Below are positions 57,086-64,000 of a DNA stretch of 64,000 nucleotides, one piece after another. Each line of letters starts with the position of its first letter. The first letter of the stretch is position 1. The translations under genes and the position numbers were made by a program. The notes under the pieces were generated by a model that did no database searches, had not been told where the DNA came from, and saw nothing but the letters and a program-made list of their open reading frames with translations. Source of the stretch: JAICYJ01 sp963766445 (GTDB taxonomy: Bacteria; Actinomycetota; Thermoleophilia; Gaiellales; JAICJC01); assembly GCA_963766445.1 (NCBI GenBank), contig CAVXZW010000007.1, positions 6,638 through 70,637 on the forward strand. The letters are read 5' to 3'.

Positions 57086-59223
57086 CGTCGCGCGAACGCC
57101 GCCCAGTCGCCGTACCGGAACACCTCGCGCAGGCCGGGGTCGGCGGACAGCGCCGCAACCGCCCTCGGCGTTGTCTTCGTGTTCACCAGCAGGTAGCGGA
57201 CGTGGAAACGGTCGAGGATGGCGGCGCGCGCGGCCGGCGACGTGCCCGGCTCAAGCGCGATGTTGACCGCCCGTTTGCGCGCCACCGGCATGTTCCGCGG
57301 CTCGCCCCGCGCCCGCTCCAGCGGCAGCGCCATCGGGTAGACGGTGGCCTCGCCCGCCAGCTGGTAGCCGATGTACGCCTCGGCCAGCACCACGGGGAAC
57401 GGCGCTCCGTCGTGCTGGCGGAAGAACCCGATCACCGGCTCCGGCAGCCGCGGCTGCGACTCGCTGACGCCCGGCCCGTGCCGCAGGTCGGAGACCACCT
57501 CGGTCCGCTGCGCCCGCACCGACCCCGCGATCAGCGCGGTCGCGAGCAGGACGACCGCGCCCAGCGCGGCCGGTGCGGCGGCGTTCACCCGGGCGTTGCG
57601 CCCGCGCAGCGCCGGCCAGGCCGATACCGCGACCCCGGCCACCGTCAGCGCGGCGATCGCGAACGTGAGCGGATCGCCCTCGGGCACGTAGGCCTGGTAG
57701 CCCAGTGAGGCCACCGCCACGCCCAGCGCGGCCGGGATGGCCATCCTGCCGCCCGCCACCGCCGCCACCTCCACCACCACGATGGCCGCGGTCAGCGCCC
57801 ACGGCAGCCCGCTGCGCGGGAACCGCTTGACCTGGCCGTAGCCGAGCACCGACGTGAGCAGCGCCGGCACCCACGGGAACGAGCAGAGCACCAGCGCGGC
57901 GCCCATGATCGCGGCCGGCACCGCGTGGCGCCGCCGGAACAGCAGCATCAGGGGCACGACGGACAGCACCCCGACGGCGATCTCGGGCCGGCCGTCGAGC
58001 ATCCAGCCGGCCCGGGCGATGACCGGGTTCCCGTGCACCACCACGTACACGGTGTCCAGCACCGGTGGTCGCGGCAGCCTCGTCCCGCCCCGCAGTGCGA
58101 CCGCCCAGATCACGCCGTAGATGACGCCGGTCAGCGCGACCGATGCGGCCAGCAGGCGCCAGCCCCGCAGCATCACGATCACGACCCCCGCAATGCAGGC
58201 CAGCACCAGCACCGTGTAGCTGGCGTGGATCAGCGTGACGGCAAGCACGCCGAGCAGCACCGCCCGGCTCAGCCGCCGGTCGAAGCCGCCGCGAGCACCG
58301 GCGGCGAGCAGGGCCAGGAGGGCGGGGATCAGGACGTAGAACGTGAACTCGGGCGGCTGCTGCAATGTCTCCAGCGAACCCCGCGCGAGCGCATCCCAGC
58401 AGGCCAGGAATGCGGCTGCGGCGCCGACCGGGCGGCCCGCTGCGGCCGAGCCCAGCGCGTAGGCGGCCAACGGCAGCAGCAGCGCGCAGCCGGGCGCCAG
58501 GCTGGAGTAGGCGGCCGATGGATCCGAGCCGGTGATCCGGATCGCGACCGCCTCGATCGCGTGCAGCACCGGCACCACGTAGCCGGCGTGGGGTGAGCCG
58601 TGCCATACCGACGACAGGCCGCTGAGCGTCAGGTGCGGCAGGTCGAGCAGCTTGCGCACGCGCCCGGCATGGAACAGCGCGTCGCCGTGCAGCACCGTCT
58701 CGTAGCGCGATGCCAGCACCGCCATCAGCGCACCGACCGCGGCCACGCCGGCCAGCTGCGCGCCGCTGCCGGAGGTATGGATGCGTGGCGTGGACGCGGC
58801 CAGCGCGACGGCGCAGGCGAACCCCACGAGCAGCGCCAGCGCGGTCAGCGGCAGGCCCACGATCAGCGCCGCCATCAGCCCCAGCGACCAGACGGCGCAG
58901 CCCAGCGGGATCGCCGCCGCCAGCAGCACCGGAGCCTCCAGCTGCTCGTCCACGCCCAGGACGCGCGCGCAGGCCAGGCCGGGCACCAGCAGCACACCCA
59001 GCAGGGCGGCGGCCAGCGGCAGGCCCACCGGCAGCAGCTGTGCGGCGCCGCGGAGCACCAGGACGGCGGCCGCCAGCGCCGCCACCAGCAGGGCCGCTCG
59101 GATCGCGAACCCGCGGTCGGGCAGCGCCGGCCTCATGCCCGCACCAGCGGCCGCGCCCGGCAGGCAGATCAGCGCGGCGAGCCAGAGCAGATCAGGGGCC
59201 ACGCCGCGTGACGATACAGCCAC
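57082..59223 (-). CDS. Large polytopic membrane protein (GT-C-like)
   Basis: 713 residues from the GTG at 59223 (GTG at 59202 is an alternative closer to the first helix). About 16 hydrophobic helices and a short soluble C-terminal tail (AILDRFHVRYLLVNTKT). The loop HGDALFHAGRVRKLLDLPHL resembles the first external loop of actinobacterial GT-C-type glycosyltransferase-like proteins, with an Asp that could contact a lipid-linked sugar. Exact reaction unknown. Intact. Confidence 0.65.
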   Translation of the reverse strand: MAVSSRGVAPDLLWLAALICLPGAAAGAGMRPALPDRGFAIRAALLVAALAAAVLVLRGAAQLLPVGLPLAAALLGVLLVPGLACARVLGVDEQLEAPVLLAAAIPLGCAVWSLGLMAALIVGLPLTALALLVGFACAVALAASTPRIHTSGSGAQLAGVAAVGALMAVLASRYETVLHGDALFHAGRVRKLLDLPHLTLSGLSSVWHGSPHAGYVVPVLHAIEAVAIRITGSDPSAAYSSLAPGCALLLPLAAYALGSAAAGRPVGAAAAFLACWDALARGSLETLQQPPEFTFYVLIPALLALLAAGARGGFDRRLSRAVLLGVLAVTLIHASYTVLVLACIAGVVIVMLRGWRLLAASVALTGVIYGVIWAVALRGGTRLPRPPVLDTVYVVVHGNPVIARAGWMLDGRPEIAVGVLSVVPLMLLFRRRHAVPAAIMGAALVLCSFPWVPALLTSVLGYGQVKRFPRSGLPWALTAAIVVVEVAAVAGGRMAIPAALGVAVASLGYQAYVPEGDPLTFAIAALTVAGVAVSAWPALRGRNARVNAAAPAALGAVVLLATALIAGSVRAQRTEVVSDLRHGPGVSESQPRLPEPVIGFFRQHDGAPFPVVLAEAYIGYQLAGEATVYPMALPLERARGEPRNMPVARKRAVNIALEPGTSPAARAAILDRFHVRYLLVNTKTTPRAVAALSADPGLREVFRYGDWAAFARR

Positions 59224-59280
59224 ACCCGCGGGTCAGCCGAACGTGAAGGAGTAGAGCGCCGCGCCGGCCGGCGGAGGCAC

Positions 59281-59298
59281 GCCGCCGGGCCCGGCGGC
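59281..59298 (-). terminator. GC palindrome downstream of the DUF7144-like gene
   Basis: Perfect 18-bp palindrome GCCGCCGGG/CCCGGCGGC, 43 bp beyond the stop of the small membrane-protein gene on the minus strand. It could fold as a hairpin that ends its transcript. Weak evidence in such GC-rich DNA. Confidence 0.3.
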
Positions 59299-59340
59299 GG
59301 CGCGGACCACGAGGGCACGCCACCGCCGAGCCCGGCATGC

Positions 59341-59724
59341 TCAGGATTCGCTTCCGATCGTGAGCCCGTAGATCACGAGACCATTGATGATCACAGCGAT
59401 CATGGCTCCCAGGGGAGCGGTGAAGAGGAAAAAGAACCACATGAACATGGCGAACGATGCGACCAGCACGCCGAGCATGTAGCCGCTCGGGTTCCCGCTG
59501 AACACCATGAACCCGGCGAACAGCTGCACGATCGCAACGATCAGCAGCACCCAGCCCCAGAACTTGAGGTTCTGGAACAGGAATGCTGAGCTGATGTTGT
59601 TGGCCTGGTGGATGGACGTGAGCCCCTCGACCAGGTTGAAGGCACCGGCAACGACCAGCCAGATCGCGGAGAACATCGACCAGCCGGTAAGTCCGTTGGA
59701 TCGGTCATAGGTGCTTGACGACAT
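59341..59724 (-). CDS. Small four-helix membrane protein (DUF7144-like)
   Basis: 127 residues from the ATG at 59724, chosen because a very strong GGAAGGAGGTGT ribosome site precedes it. Four transmembrane segments (MFSAIWLVVAGAFNLVEGL, FWGWVLLIVAIVQLFAGFMV, MLGVLVASFAMFMWFFFLF, GAMIAVIINGLVIYGL). Common actinobacterial family of unknown function. Confidence 0.8.
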   Translation of the reverse strand: MSSSTYDRSNGLTGWSMFSAIWLVVAGAFNLVEGLTSIHQANNISSAFLFQNLKFWGWVLLIVAIVQLFAGFMVFSGNPSGYMLGVLVASFAMFMWFFFLFTAPLGAMIAVIINGLVIYGLTIGSES

Positions 59725-59846
59725 GTGACACCTCCTTCCTGTCGCGTCAGCTAGAGGCCGGTTCTCCGGGCGGTGGTGAATTCCTGCGACGCCTCGAACC
59801 GTGGCGGCCGCGCCGGTGTGCGTGGCAGAGTGTGGCGGTGGCAACG

Positions 59847-60233
59847 ATGGCCGACCTCGACCAGCTGGCGATGGCGATGCCGCAGACCGTCAGGCAGGAG
59901 GCCGACGGCCGGCCCCGGTACCTGGTGCACGGCAAGCTCTACTGCTGCCACCGCGGGCGCCGCCCCGACGCGGTCGATCCGGACACCGGCGAGCGCATGG
60001 ACGACGTGCTGATGTTCCGCGTCGCTGACGTCGGCGTCAAGGAGCTGCTGCTGGCCGACGACCGCGGCGTGTTCTTCACCACGCCCCACTTCGACGGTTA
60101 CCCGGCCGTGCTGACGCGGATTCGCGACCTCGCCGACATCGACCGAGAGGAGCTCGGCGACACGATCGCCGAGGCCTGGCTGACGCGGGCACAGAAGCGT
60201 GTGGCCAGGGCCTGGCTGGAGCAGCAGGCGTAG
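59847..60233 (+). CDS. MmcQ/YjbR-family protein
   Basis: 128 residues from the ATG at 59847 (GTG at 59838 possible). MmcQ/YjbR (CyaY-like) fold features: AMAMPQTVRQEADGRPRYLV, VFFTTPHFDGYPAVLTRI and the C-terminal IAEAWLTRAQKRVARAWLE. Small DNA- or ligand-binding-like cytosolic proteins without settled role. Confidence 0.8.
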   Translation: MADLDQLAMAMPQTVRQEADGRPRYLVHGKLYCCHRGRRPDAVDPDTGERMDDVLMFRVADVGVKELLLADDRGVFFTTPHFDGYPAVLTRIRDLADIDREELGDTIAEAWLTRAQKRVARAWLEQQA

Positions 60234-60299
60234 CCCCGCGATGATTTTGCGCGTCCCGCCGGATCTCTGGTGTGACGAGGATCAACAGGAGGTGCTGAT

Positions 60300-60620
60300 A
60301 TGAGACGCGTGATGGTTCGCTACACGGTCAGGCCCGACCAGGCTGAGGCCAACGAGGCGCTGGTGCGCGAGGTCTACGACGAGCTGGATCGAACCCGCCC
60401 CGATGGGCTGCGCTATGCGACCTTCCGGCTTGACGACGGCGTCAGCTTCGTGCACGTCGCTTCGGTCGAGACCGAGGACGGTCGCAACCCGCTGTCGGAG
60501 GTGCAGGCGTTTCAGCGGTTCACCGAGACGATCGGCGAGCGCAGCGACGAGCGCCCGGTGACCGTCGTGCTGCACGAGGTCGGCTCCTACCGCTTCCTTG
60601 ACGGAGCGGGTGCCGCCTGA
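60300..60620 (+). CDS. Hypothetical protein, dimeric alpha/beta-barrel-like
   Basis: 106 residues with AGGAGGTG ribosome site. Pattern RRVMVRYTVRPDQAEANEAL, SFVHVASVET, FQRFTETIGERSDE suggests a ferredoxin-like (ABM-type) fold. First gene of a run that continues into a VOC protein and the ECF sigma factor with overlapping ends. Confidence 0.7.
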   Translation: MRRVMVRYTVRPDQAEANEALVREVYDELDRTRPDGLRYATFRLDDGVSFVHVASVETEDGRNPLSEVQAFQRFTETIGERSDERPVTVVLHEVGSYRFLDGAGAA

Positions 60621-60621
60621 G

Positions 60622-60987
60622 ATGGGACCGCAGCGCCATCCGGTCGTGCATCTGGAGCTCCACACCGGCGACCTCGCGGGGGCGGCCGGGTTCTACTCGC
60701 AGCTCCTGCGCTGGCGCCCGACCACGGTCGAGGCCGGCTCCGCCTGCTACACGGCCATGGAGCTGGGCGGGCGGCTGGGCGGAGGCATCGTCGAGTGCGG
60801 CACCGAGCGGCCCATGTGGCTGCCCTACGTCCAGGTCGACAGCGTCGATCAGATGACCGCCTGCGCATGGGGGATGGGGGCGACCGTGCTGCTCGAGCCG
60901 CGCGAGGGGCCGGCCGGCTGGCGCAGCGTGGTGTCGGTGCCCGGCGGCGCGGAGCTGGCCCTGTGGCAGCCGAAGGGGGCGACATGA
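60622..60987 (+). CDS. VOC (glyoxalase-like) protein
   Basis: 121 residues from the ATG at 60622; GTG at 60610 overlapping the previous stop is an alternative. Features: HPVVHLELHTGDLAGAAGFY, LPYVQVDSVDQMTA, GWRSVVSVPGGAELALWQPK. Single VOC module, ligand unknown. Its stop overlaps the sigma-factor start (ATGA). Confidence 0.8.
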   Translation: MGPQRHPVVHLELHTGDLAGAAGFYSQLLRWRPTTVEAGSACYTAMELGGRLGGGIVECGTERPMWLPYVQVDSVDQMTACAWGMGATVLLEPREGPAGWRSVVSVPGGAELALWQPKGAT

Positions 60988-62015
60988 GCCTCGCGGGCGC
61001 CGAGCTGGAGCTGCTGGAGGCCGCCCGCCGCGGCGACGAGGATGCCTACGCCCGGCTGGTCGGCCCCCACCGCGCCCAGCTGCACGCGCACTGCTATCGC
61101 ATGCTGGCGTCGGCGCCGGATGCCGAGGACGCCCTGCAGGAGGCGTTGCTGGGGGCGTGGCGGGGGCTGCCCCGGTTCGAGGGGCGGAGCTCGCTGCGAT
61201 CCTGGCTCTACACGATCGCCACGAACGCCTGCCTGAAGGCGATCGAGCGGCGGCCCAAGCGGGTGCTGCCGGTCGATTACGGGCCGGCCGCCGATCCTCA
61301 CGACGGCCCGGGGACGCCGCTGGTCGAGTCGGTCTGGGTCACCCCGTATCCCGACCGCGACGTCGTGTCCGCCGATCCCTGGGTGGCGCCGGAGGCGCGC
61401 TACGAGCAGCGCGAGAGCATCGAGCTGGCGTTCATCGCGGCGCTGCAGCAGCTGCCGCCGCGCCAGCGCGCGACGCTGATCCTGCGCGACGTGCTGGGCT
61501 TCTCGGCCCGCGAGGTGGCCGCGGCGCTCGACACCACGACCGCTTCGGTCAACAGCGCGCTGCAGCGCGCCCACCGGCTGGTCGACGAGCGGCTGCCCGA
61601 GCAGAGCCAGCAGGCGGCGCTGCGAGCACTGGGCGATGATGCGCTGAGCGAGGTCGTCAACGGCTACGTCGACGCCTGGGAGCGGGGCGACCTGGACGCG
61701 GTGGTGGCGATGCTGGCCGAGGACGTCACCCTGACGATGCCGCCGATGCCGACCTGGTTCGCGGGACGGGCGGCGGTCGCGGGCTTCTTCGGCCGGCTGC
61801 CGCTGCGGGCCAACCGCCGCTGGCGCCTGCTGCCGGCGGGTGCGAACGGCCAGGTCGCGTTCGCCCACTACGGCTGGGACGAGCGCGCCGGCTGCTTCCT
61901 GCCGCACGGCGTGAACGTCCTGGCCCTGAGCGGATCGCTAGTCAGCGAGATCAACGCGTTCCTGTACCCGGAGGACTTCGCGCGGTTCGGGCTGCCTGAA
62001 CGGCTGCCGGGCTAG
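60984..62015 (+). CDS. ECF sigma factor with C-terminal SnoaL-like domain (ECF41/SigJ-like)
   Basis: 343 residues. Sigma-70 region 2 (AHCYRMLASAPDAEDALQEA, FEGRSSLRSWLYTIATNACL), region 4 (LPPRQRATLILRDVLGFSAR, TTTASVNSALQRA), then a SnoaL-like domain (about 215-340: YVDAWERGDLDAVVAMLAED, MPTWFAGRAAV). Members of this group have no anti-sigma factor; the C-terminal domain itself tunes activity. Co-transcribed with a VOC protein, as often in this group. Shares CTAG (62012-62015) with the convergent stop. Intact. Confidence 0.9.
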   Translation: MSLAGAELELLEAARRGDEDAYARLVGPHRAQLHAHCYRMLASAPDAEDALQEALLGAWRGLPRFEGRSSLRSWLYTIATNACLKAIERRPKRVLPVDYGPAADPHDGPGTPLVESVWVTPYPDRDVVSADPWVAPEARYEQRESIELAFIAALQQLPPRQRATLILRDVLGFSAREVAAALDTTTASVNSALQRAHRLVDERLPEQSQQAALRALGDDALSEVVNGYVDAWERGDLDAVVAMLAEDVTLTMPPMPTWFAGRAAVAGFFGRLPLRANRRWRLLPAGANGQVAFAHYGWDERAGCFLPHGVNVLALSGSLVSEINAFLYPEDFARFGLPERLPG

Positions 62016-62455
62016 AGCAGTTCCTCGTAGGTGCGCCCGCTGCGGACGCTGGCGGGCTGCTCGGCGGTGATGTCGGAGCCGGGTCGGGCCCGCTTGTCTC
62101 TGGCCTTGACCAGGATCCACCGCCGATCACCGGTGCGGGTCAGGGCGAACCCGCCGGCGAGCTTATGGCCGTGCAGCACGAACGAGAGGTGCCCGGACTC
62201 GTTCCGCACCAGGTCGACCGTGCCCTCGTCCCAGATGATCACCGCGCCGCTGCCGCGCGCGCTCCCCTCGTGCACGCCTTCGAACTCGCCTGCGGCCATC
62301 GAGTGGTCCTCGACCGGCACCGCCAGCCGGCGCACAGCCGGGTCCATCGACGGCCCCTTCGGCACCGCCCACGAGCGCAGCACGCCGCCGTCTTCGATCC
62401 GCAGGTCGAAGTGCAGCGTTGTGGCGTCATGCTGTTGGACGACGAACCGTGGCAC
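62012..62455 (-). CDS. Stand-alone DNA ligase D 3'-phosphoesterase domain
   Basis: 147 residues. PE-domain signature VVQQHDATTLHFDLRIE: His9, His15 and Asp17 match the metal ligands of LigD phosphoesterase; WAVPKGPSMDP and HLSFVLHGHKLAGGFAL follow. In LigD this domain trims 3'-phosphates and ribonucleotides at breaks. Here it is separate; the ligase and polymerase partners are not in the window. Confidence 0.9.
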   Translation of the reverse strand: MPRFVVQQHDATTLHFDLRIEDGGVLRSWAVPKGPSMDPAVRRLAVPVEDHSMAAGEFEGVHEGSARGSGAVIIWDEGTVDLVRNESGHLSFVLHGHKLAGGFALTRTGDRRWILVKARDKRARPGSDITAEQPASVRSGRTYEELL

Positions 62456-62512
62456 CGGCGCGGCGTATCATCGCAAGCGTGGTTGCCGGGGGGCACCCCC
62501 GTGCGCCGGGGG

Positions 62513-64000
62513 TCAGCGTCCCAGCCGTGCCTGCTGGGTCGCCATGAAGGCGGGGTTTGTGTCGATCGATCCCGGTGCGAGCGAGTCGATGACGAGATGC
62601 GCGTCGTTGTAGCAGTACATCTCCGGTTCGTTCGTCCAGTGGGCCGCGGGATTCGGTGACGTGCAGTCCCACGAAGGCCAGGTCGACGTAATCGTGCCCG
62701 CCTTGCCGCTCACGAAGCGGTACCACTGGATGATCGTCCATCCAGCAGCGTTCTCATACCCGATCAGGGTGCGTGGGTCGGTGTACCGGCGGTTGTTCTT
62801 CACAGCCATGCTGTAGCACGGCAGCGCCGCATTGTTGCAGCGACCACCCATCACCGAATTCGTCTTCGCCCAGTATGGCGACGGCACCGGCACCTGATTG
62901 ACGCCAACCGAGTACCGCCGCCCAAAGCCGTAGCAGGTGGACACGAGTGAGGTCTGGAGTTGTGTCGTCAGCGTGTTGTTCGGGTATGCGAACATGCCCC
63001 ACGCCTCGGGAAACCCGTGCCCAGCGAAGTCGGCGAGGGTGCCGCAGGTCTCGTCCCGCTGCTGATCAGGCGTAAGCGTCGTCAGTTCCTTTCCGGTGCG
63101 GCCGCGGGAGGCGACCGACCACCCGTACTGATCTCGCAGATTGGCCAGGTCGGCCCAGGTCGCGTAGCGAATGATCCCCTGACAGACTGGAGCGCTCGTG
63201 CCGGTCTGGCTTAGCGACACGGGCGTCGTGGCAGTGTGTCCGTGCGACTTGATCAGTTCTGCCAGCGTCCAGAGCGGCACGTTACCGGCCAACGGCGCCG
63301 TGCAGCCGCTTCCACCGACGTAATTGCCGACCTGTGCGCGACCGAACATGTACGTGATGTAGCGGCGAGGCGGCTCTGGGCTGGTGTCGGCGAACAGCTG
63401 GATGGTGCCGGGGTTGGGCATCCCATTGAGCACGAGGAAGTCGTCCCGTGCGCCATCGACACGGAGCGGCTGTGCGTCGTATCCGGTTCCGGTCGTCGCC
63501 GGAATCACGCTGCGCGTCCATCCGCTCCCCGTCCGCACCAACAGGAGGTCAGACAGGTCAGAGGCGGCGCCGCTGCGAACGACGTACACGTCCGGCCTTT
63601 CATCGCCGTTCACATCGCCCGCGGCGACCGACGTAACGCCGCCGTCCGGGAACGTGGCGAGCGCCACCGGGGCTGCGTAGCCAGACCCGGTACGCACCTG
63701 CATGTACACCCCGGTCGGCGTGGCGCCGATGATGTCCAGCCGACCGTCCCCCGACACGTCAGCTGCTGCCAGGTCGACGTACCGGGTCGTCAATCCCAGT
63801 GACGCCCCGACCTCCGTGAACCCATGTCCCGCATTATTCCGGTAGAGGTAGGGGCGCGCTGATCCGGTGACCAGGAGATCCTGCCAGCCGTCGCCGTTGT
63901 AGTCGATCGTGATTGAGCGCTTGCCGTTTCCAATCGTGGCCTTCAGACCGAAGGCGTTCGCGGTGTCCTGTCGGTAGCCGTGGCCGCCGACGTTAATAGA
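62513..64000 (-). CDS. VCBS/FG-GAP repeat protein with NodB-like domain (start outside window)
   Basis: At least 495 codons; the start lies beyond the right edge. The N-terminal part seen holds several FG-GAP/VCBS blades (DYNGDGWQDLLV, AADVSGDGRLDIIGATPTG, AAGDVNGDERPDVYVVRSG) that form a beta-propeller. A NodB-like domain follows with YMFGRAQVG, VASRGRTGKEL, DETCGTL, HGF, MFAYPNN, CYGFGRRY, GGRCNN, ALPC. The C-terminus (WTIIQWYRFVSGKAG) parallels the protein at 21619-22872. Surely extracellular. Catalytic function unknown. No frameshift. Confidence 0.75.
   Translation of the reverse strand, partial: SINVGGHGYRQDTANAFGLKATIGNGKRSITIDYNGDGWQDLLVTGSARPYLYRNNAGHGFTEVGASLGLTTRYVDLAAADVSGDGRLDIIGATPTGVYMQVRTGSGYAAPVALATFPDGGVTSVAAGDVNGDERPDVYVVRSGAASDLSDLLLVRTGSGWTRSVIPATTGTGYDAQPLRVDGARDDFLVLNGMPNPGTIQLFADTSPEPPRRYITYMFGRAQVGNYVGGSGCTAPLAGNVPLWTLAELIKSHGHTATTPVSLSQTGTSAPVCQGIIRYATWADLANLRDQYGWSVASRGRTGKELTTLTPDQQRDETCGTLADFAGHGFPEAWGMFAYPNNTLTTQLQTSLVSTCYGFGRRYSVGVNQVPVPSPYWAKTNSVMGGRCNNAALPCYSMAVKNNRRYTDPRTLIGYENAAGWTIIQWYRFVSGKAGTITSTWPSWDCTSPNPAAHWTNEPEMYCYNDAHLVIDSLAPGSIDTNPAFMATQQARLGR

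Noticed and set aside
57086..57266. Continuation of the VOC gene as read
   Set aside because: The extra codons are antisense to the 3' end of the membrane-protein gene and look random; a stop at 57083-57085 is more likely.
1..64000. CRISPR arrays, insertion sequences, phage genes
   Set aside because: No regularly spaced repeats, transposase or phage motifs were seen on either strand.

Overview
The window is a very GC-rich, tightly packed bacterial segment: 4-base ATGA/GTGA start-stop overlaps are common, GTG starts are frequent, and three tRNA genes are scattered through it. Gene content fits a soil actinobacterium, plausibly class Thermoleophilia: an ECF sigma factor with a SnoaL tail, a giant multi-GAF kinase, DUF72, GFA and DUF4242 proteins, and a LAL-type LuxR regulator. 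The taxonomic call is an inference.

Many genes break into two or more reading frames. At almost every break I worked through, restoring one lost CG/GC dinucleotide (sometimes 4 bases) inside a CGCG or GCGC tract repairs the protein. I therefore annotate these as single genes with apparent frameshifts, most likely a sequence or consensus artefact, and not as pseudogenes. Coordinates span the whole restored gene.

Layout. 1-6 kb: 3' part of an eight-GAF sensor histidine kinase (minus), then a divergent SnoaL/TetR pair. 6-14.5 kb: tRNA-Val, secreted and nucleotide-metabolism genes, a sulfur-transfer group (MBL-rhodanese, rhodanese), DUF72, a molybdopterin oxidoreductase. 14.5-19 kb: a structured inverted repeat ahead of a cation/proton antiporter, then a small atypical island (GHL15-like hydrolase, peptidase E) that abuts the 3' end of tRNA-Glu, then tRNA-Lys. 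19-24.4 kb: sulfatase, ferritin-like protein, a secreted NodB-like protein, a second DUF72 protein, an alpha/beta hydrolase.

24.4-48.7 kb is the main feature: a large methylated-amine/betaine demethylation locus. It holds two MttB-family methyltransferases, a trimethylamine-dehydrogenase-like flavoprotein, a homocysteine methyltransferase, a P450 with its 3Fe-4S ferredoxin, a corrinoid protein, a methylene-THF-reductase-like protein, an MtgA-type methyltransferase, a RamA/RACo-type corrinoid activator, DUF1638, and formaldehyde-type dehydrogenase and GFA proteins. Next to these lie a membrane Fe-S oxidoreductase, both ETF subunits, a dimethylglycine-dehydrogenase-like protein and a serine/threonine dehydratase. 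An IclR gene with a perfect palindromic operator and a GntR gene with a near-perfect one sit in the two divergent promoters. A monomeric sarcosine oxidase lies at 55.5 kb. Together they suggest stepwise removal of N-methyl groups: by corrinoid transfer to tetrahydrofolate for the first, by flavoenzymes feeding ETF for later ones, and finally glycine/serine to pyruvate. The substrate (glycine betaine, a related betaine, or trimethylamine) is inferred.

48.7-64 kb: lipoprotein, DUF4242, LAL regulator, FAD-linked oxidase, sulfite-oxidase-like enzyme, sarcosine oxidase, VOC proteins, a large polytopic membrane protein, a SigJ/ECF41-like sigma factor, a stand-alone LigD phosphoesterase domain, and the 3' part of a VCBS-repeat protein that carries a second copy of the NodB-like domain.
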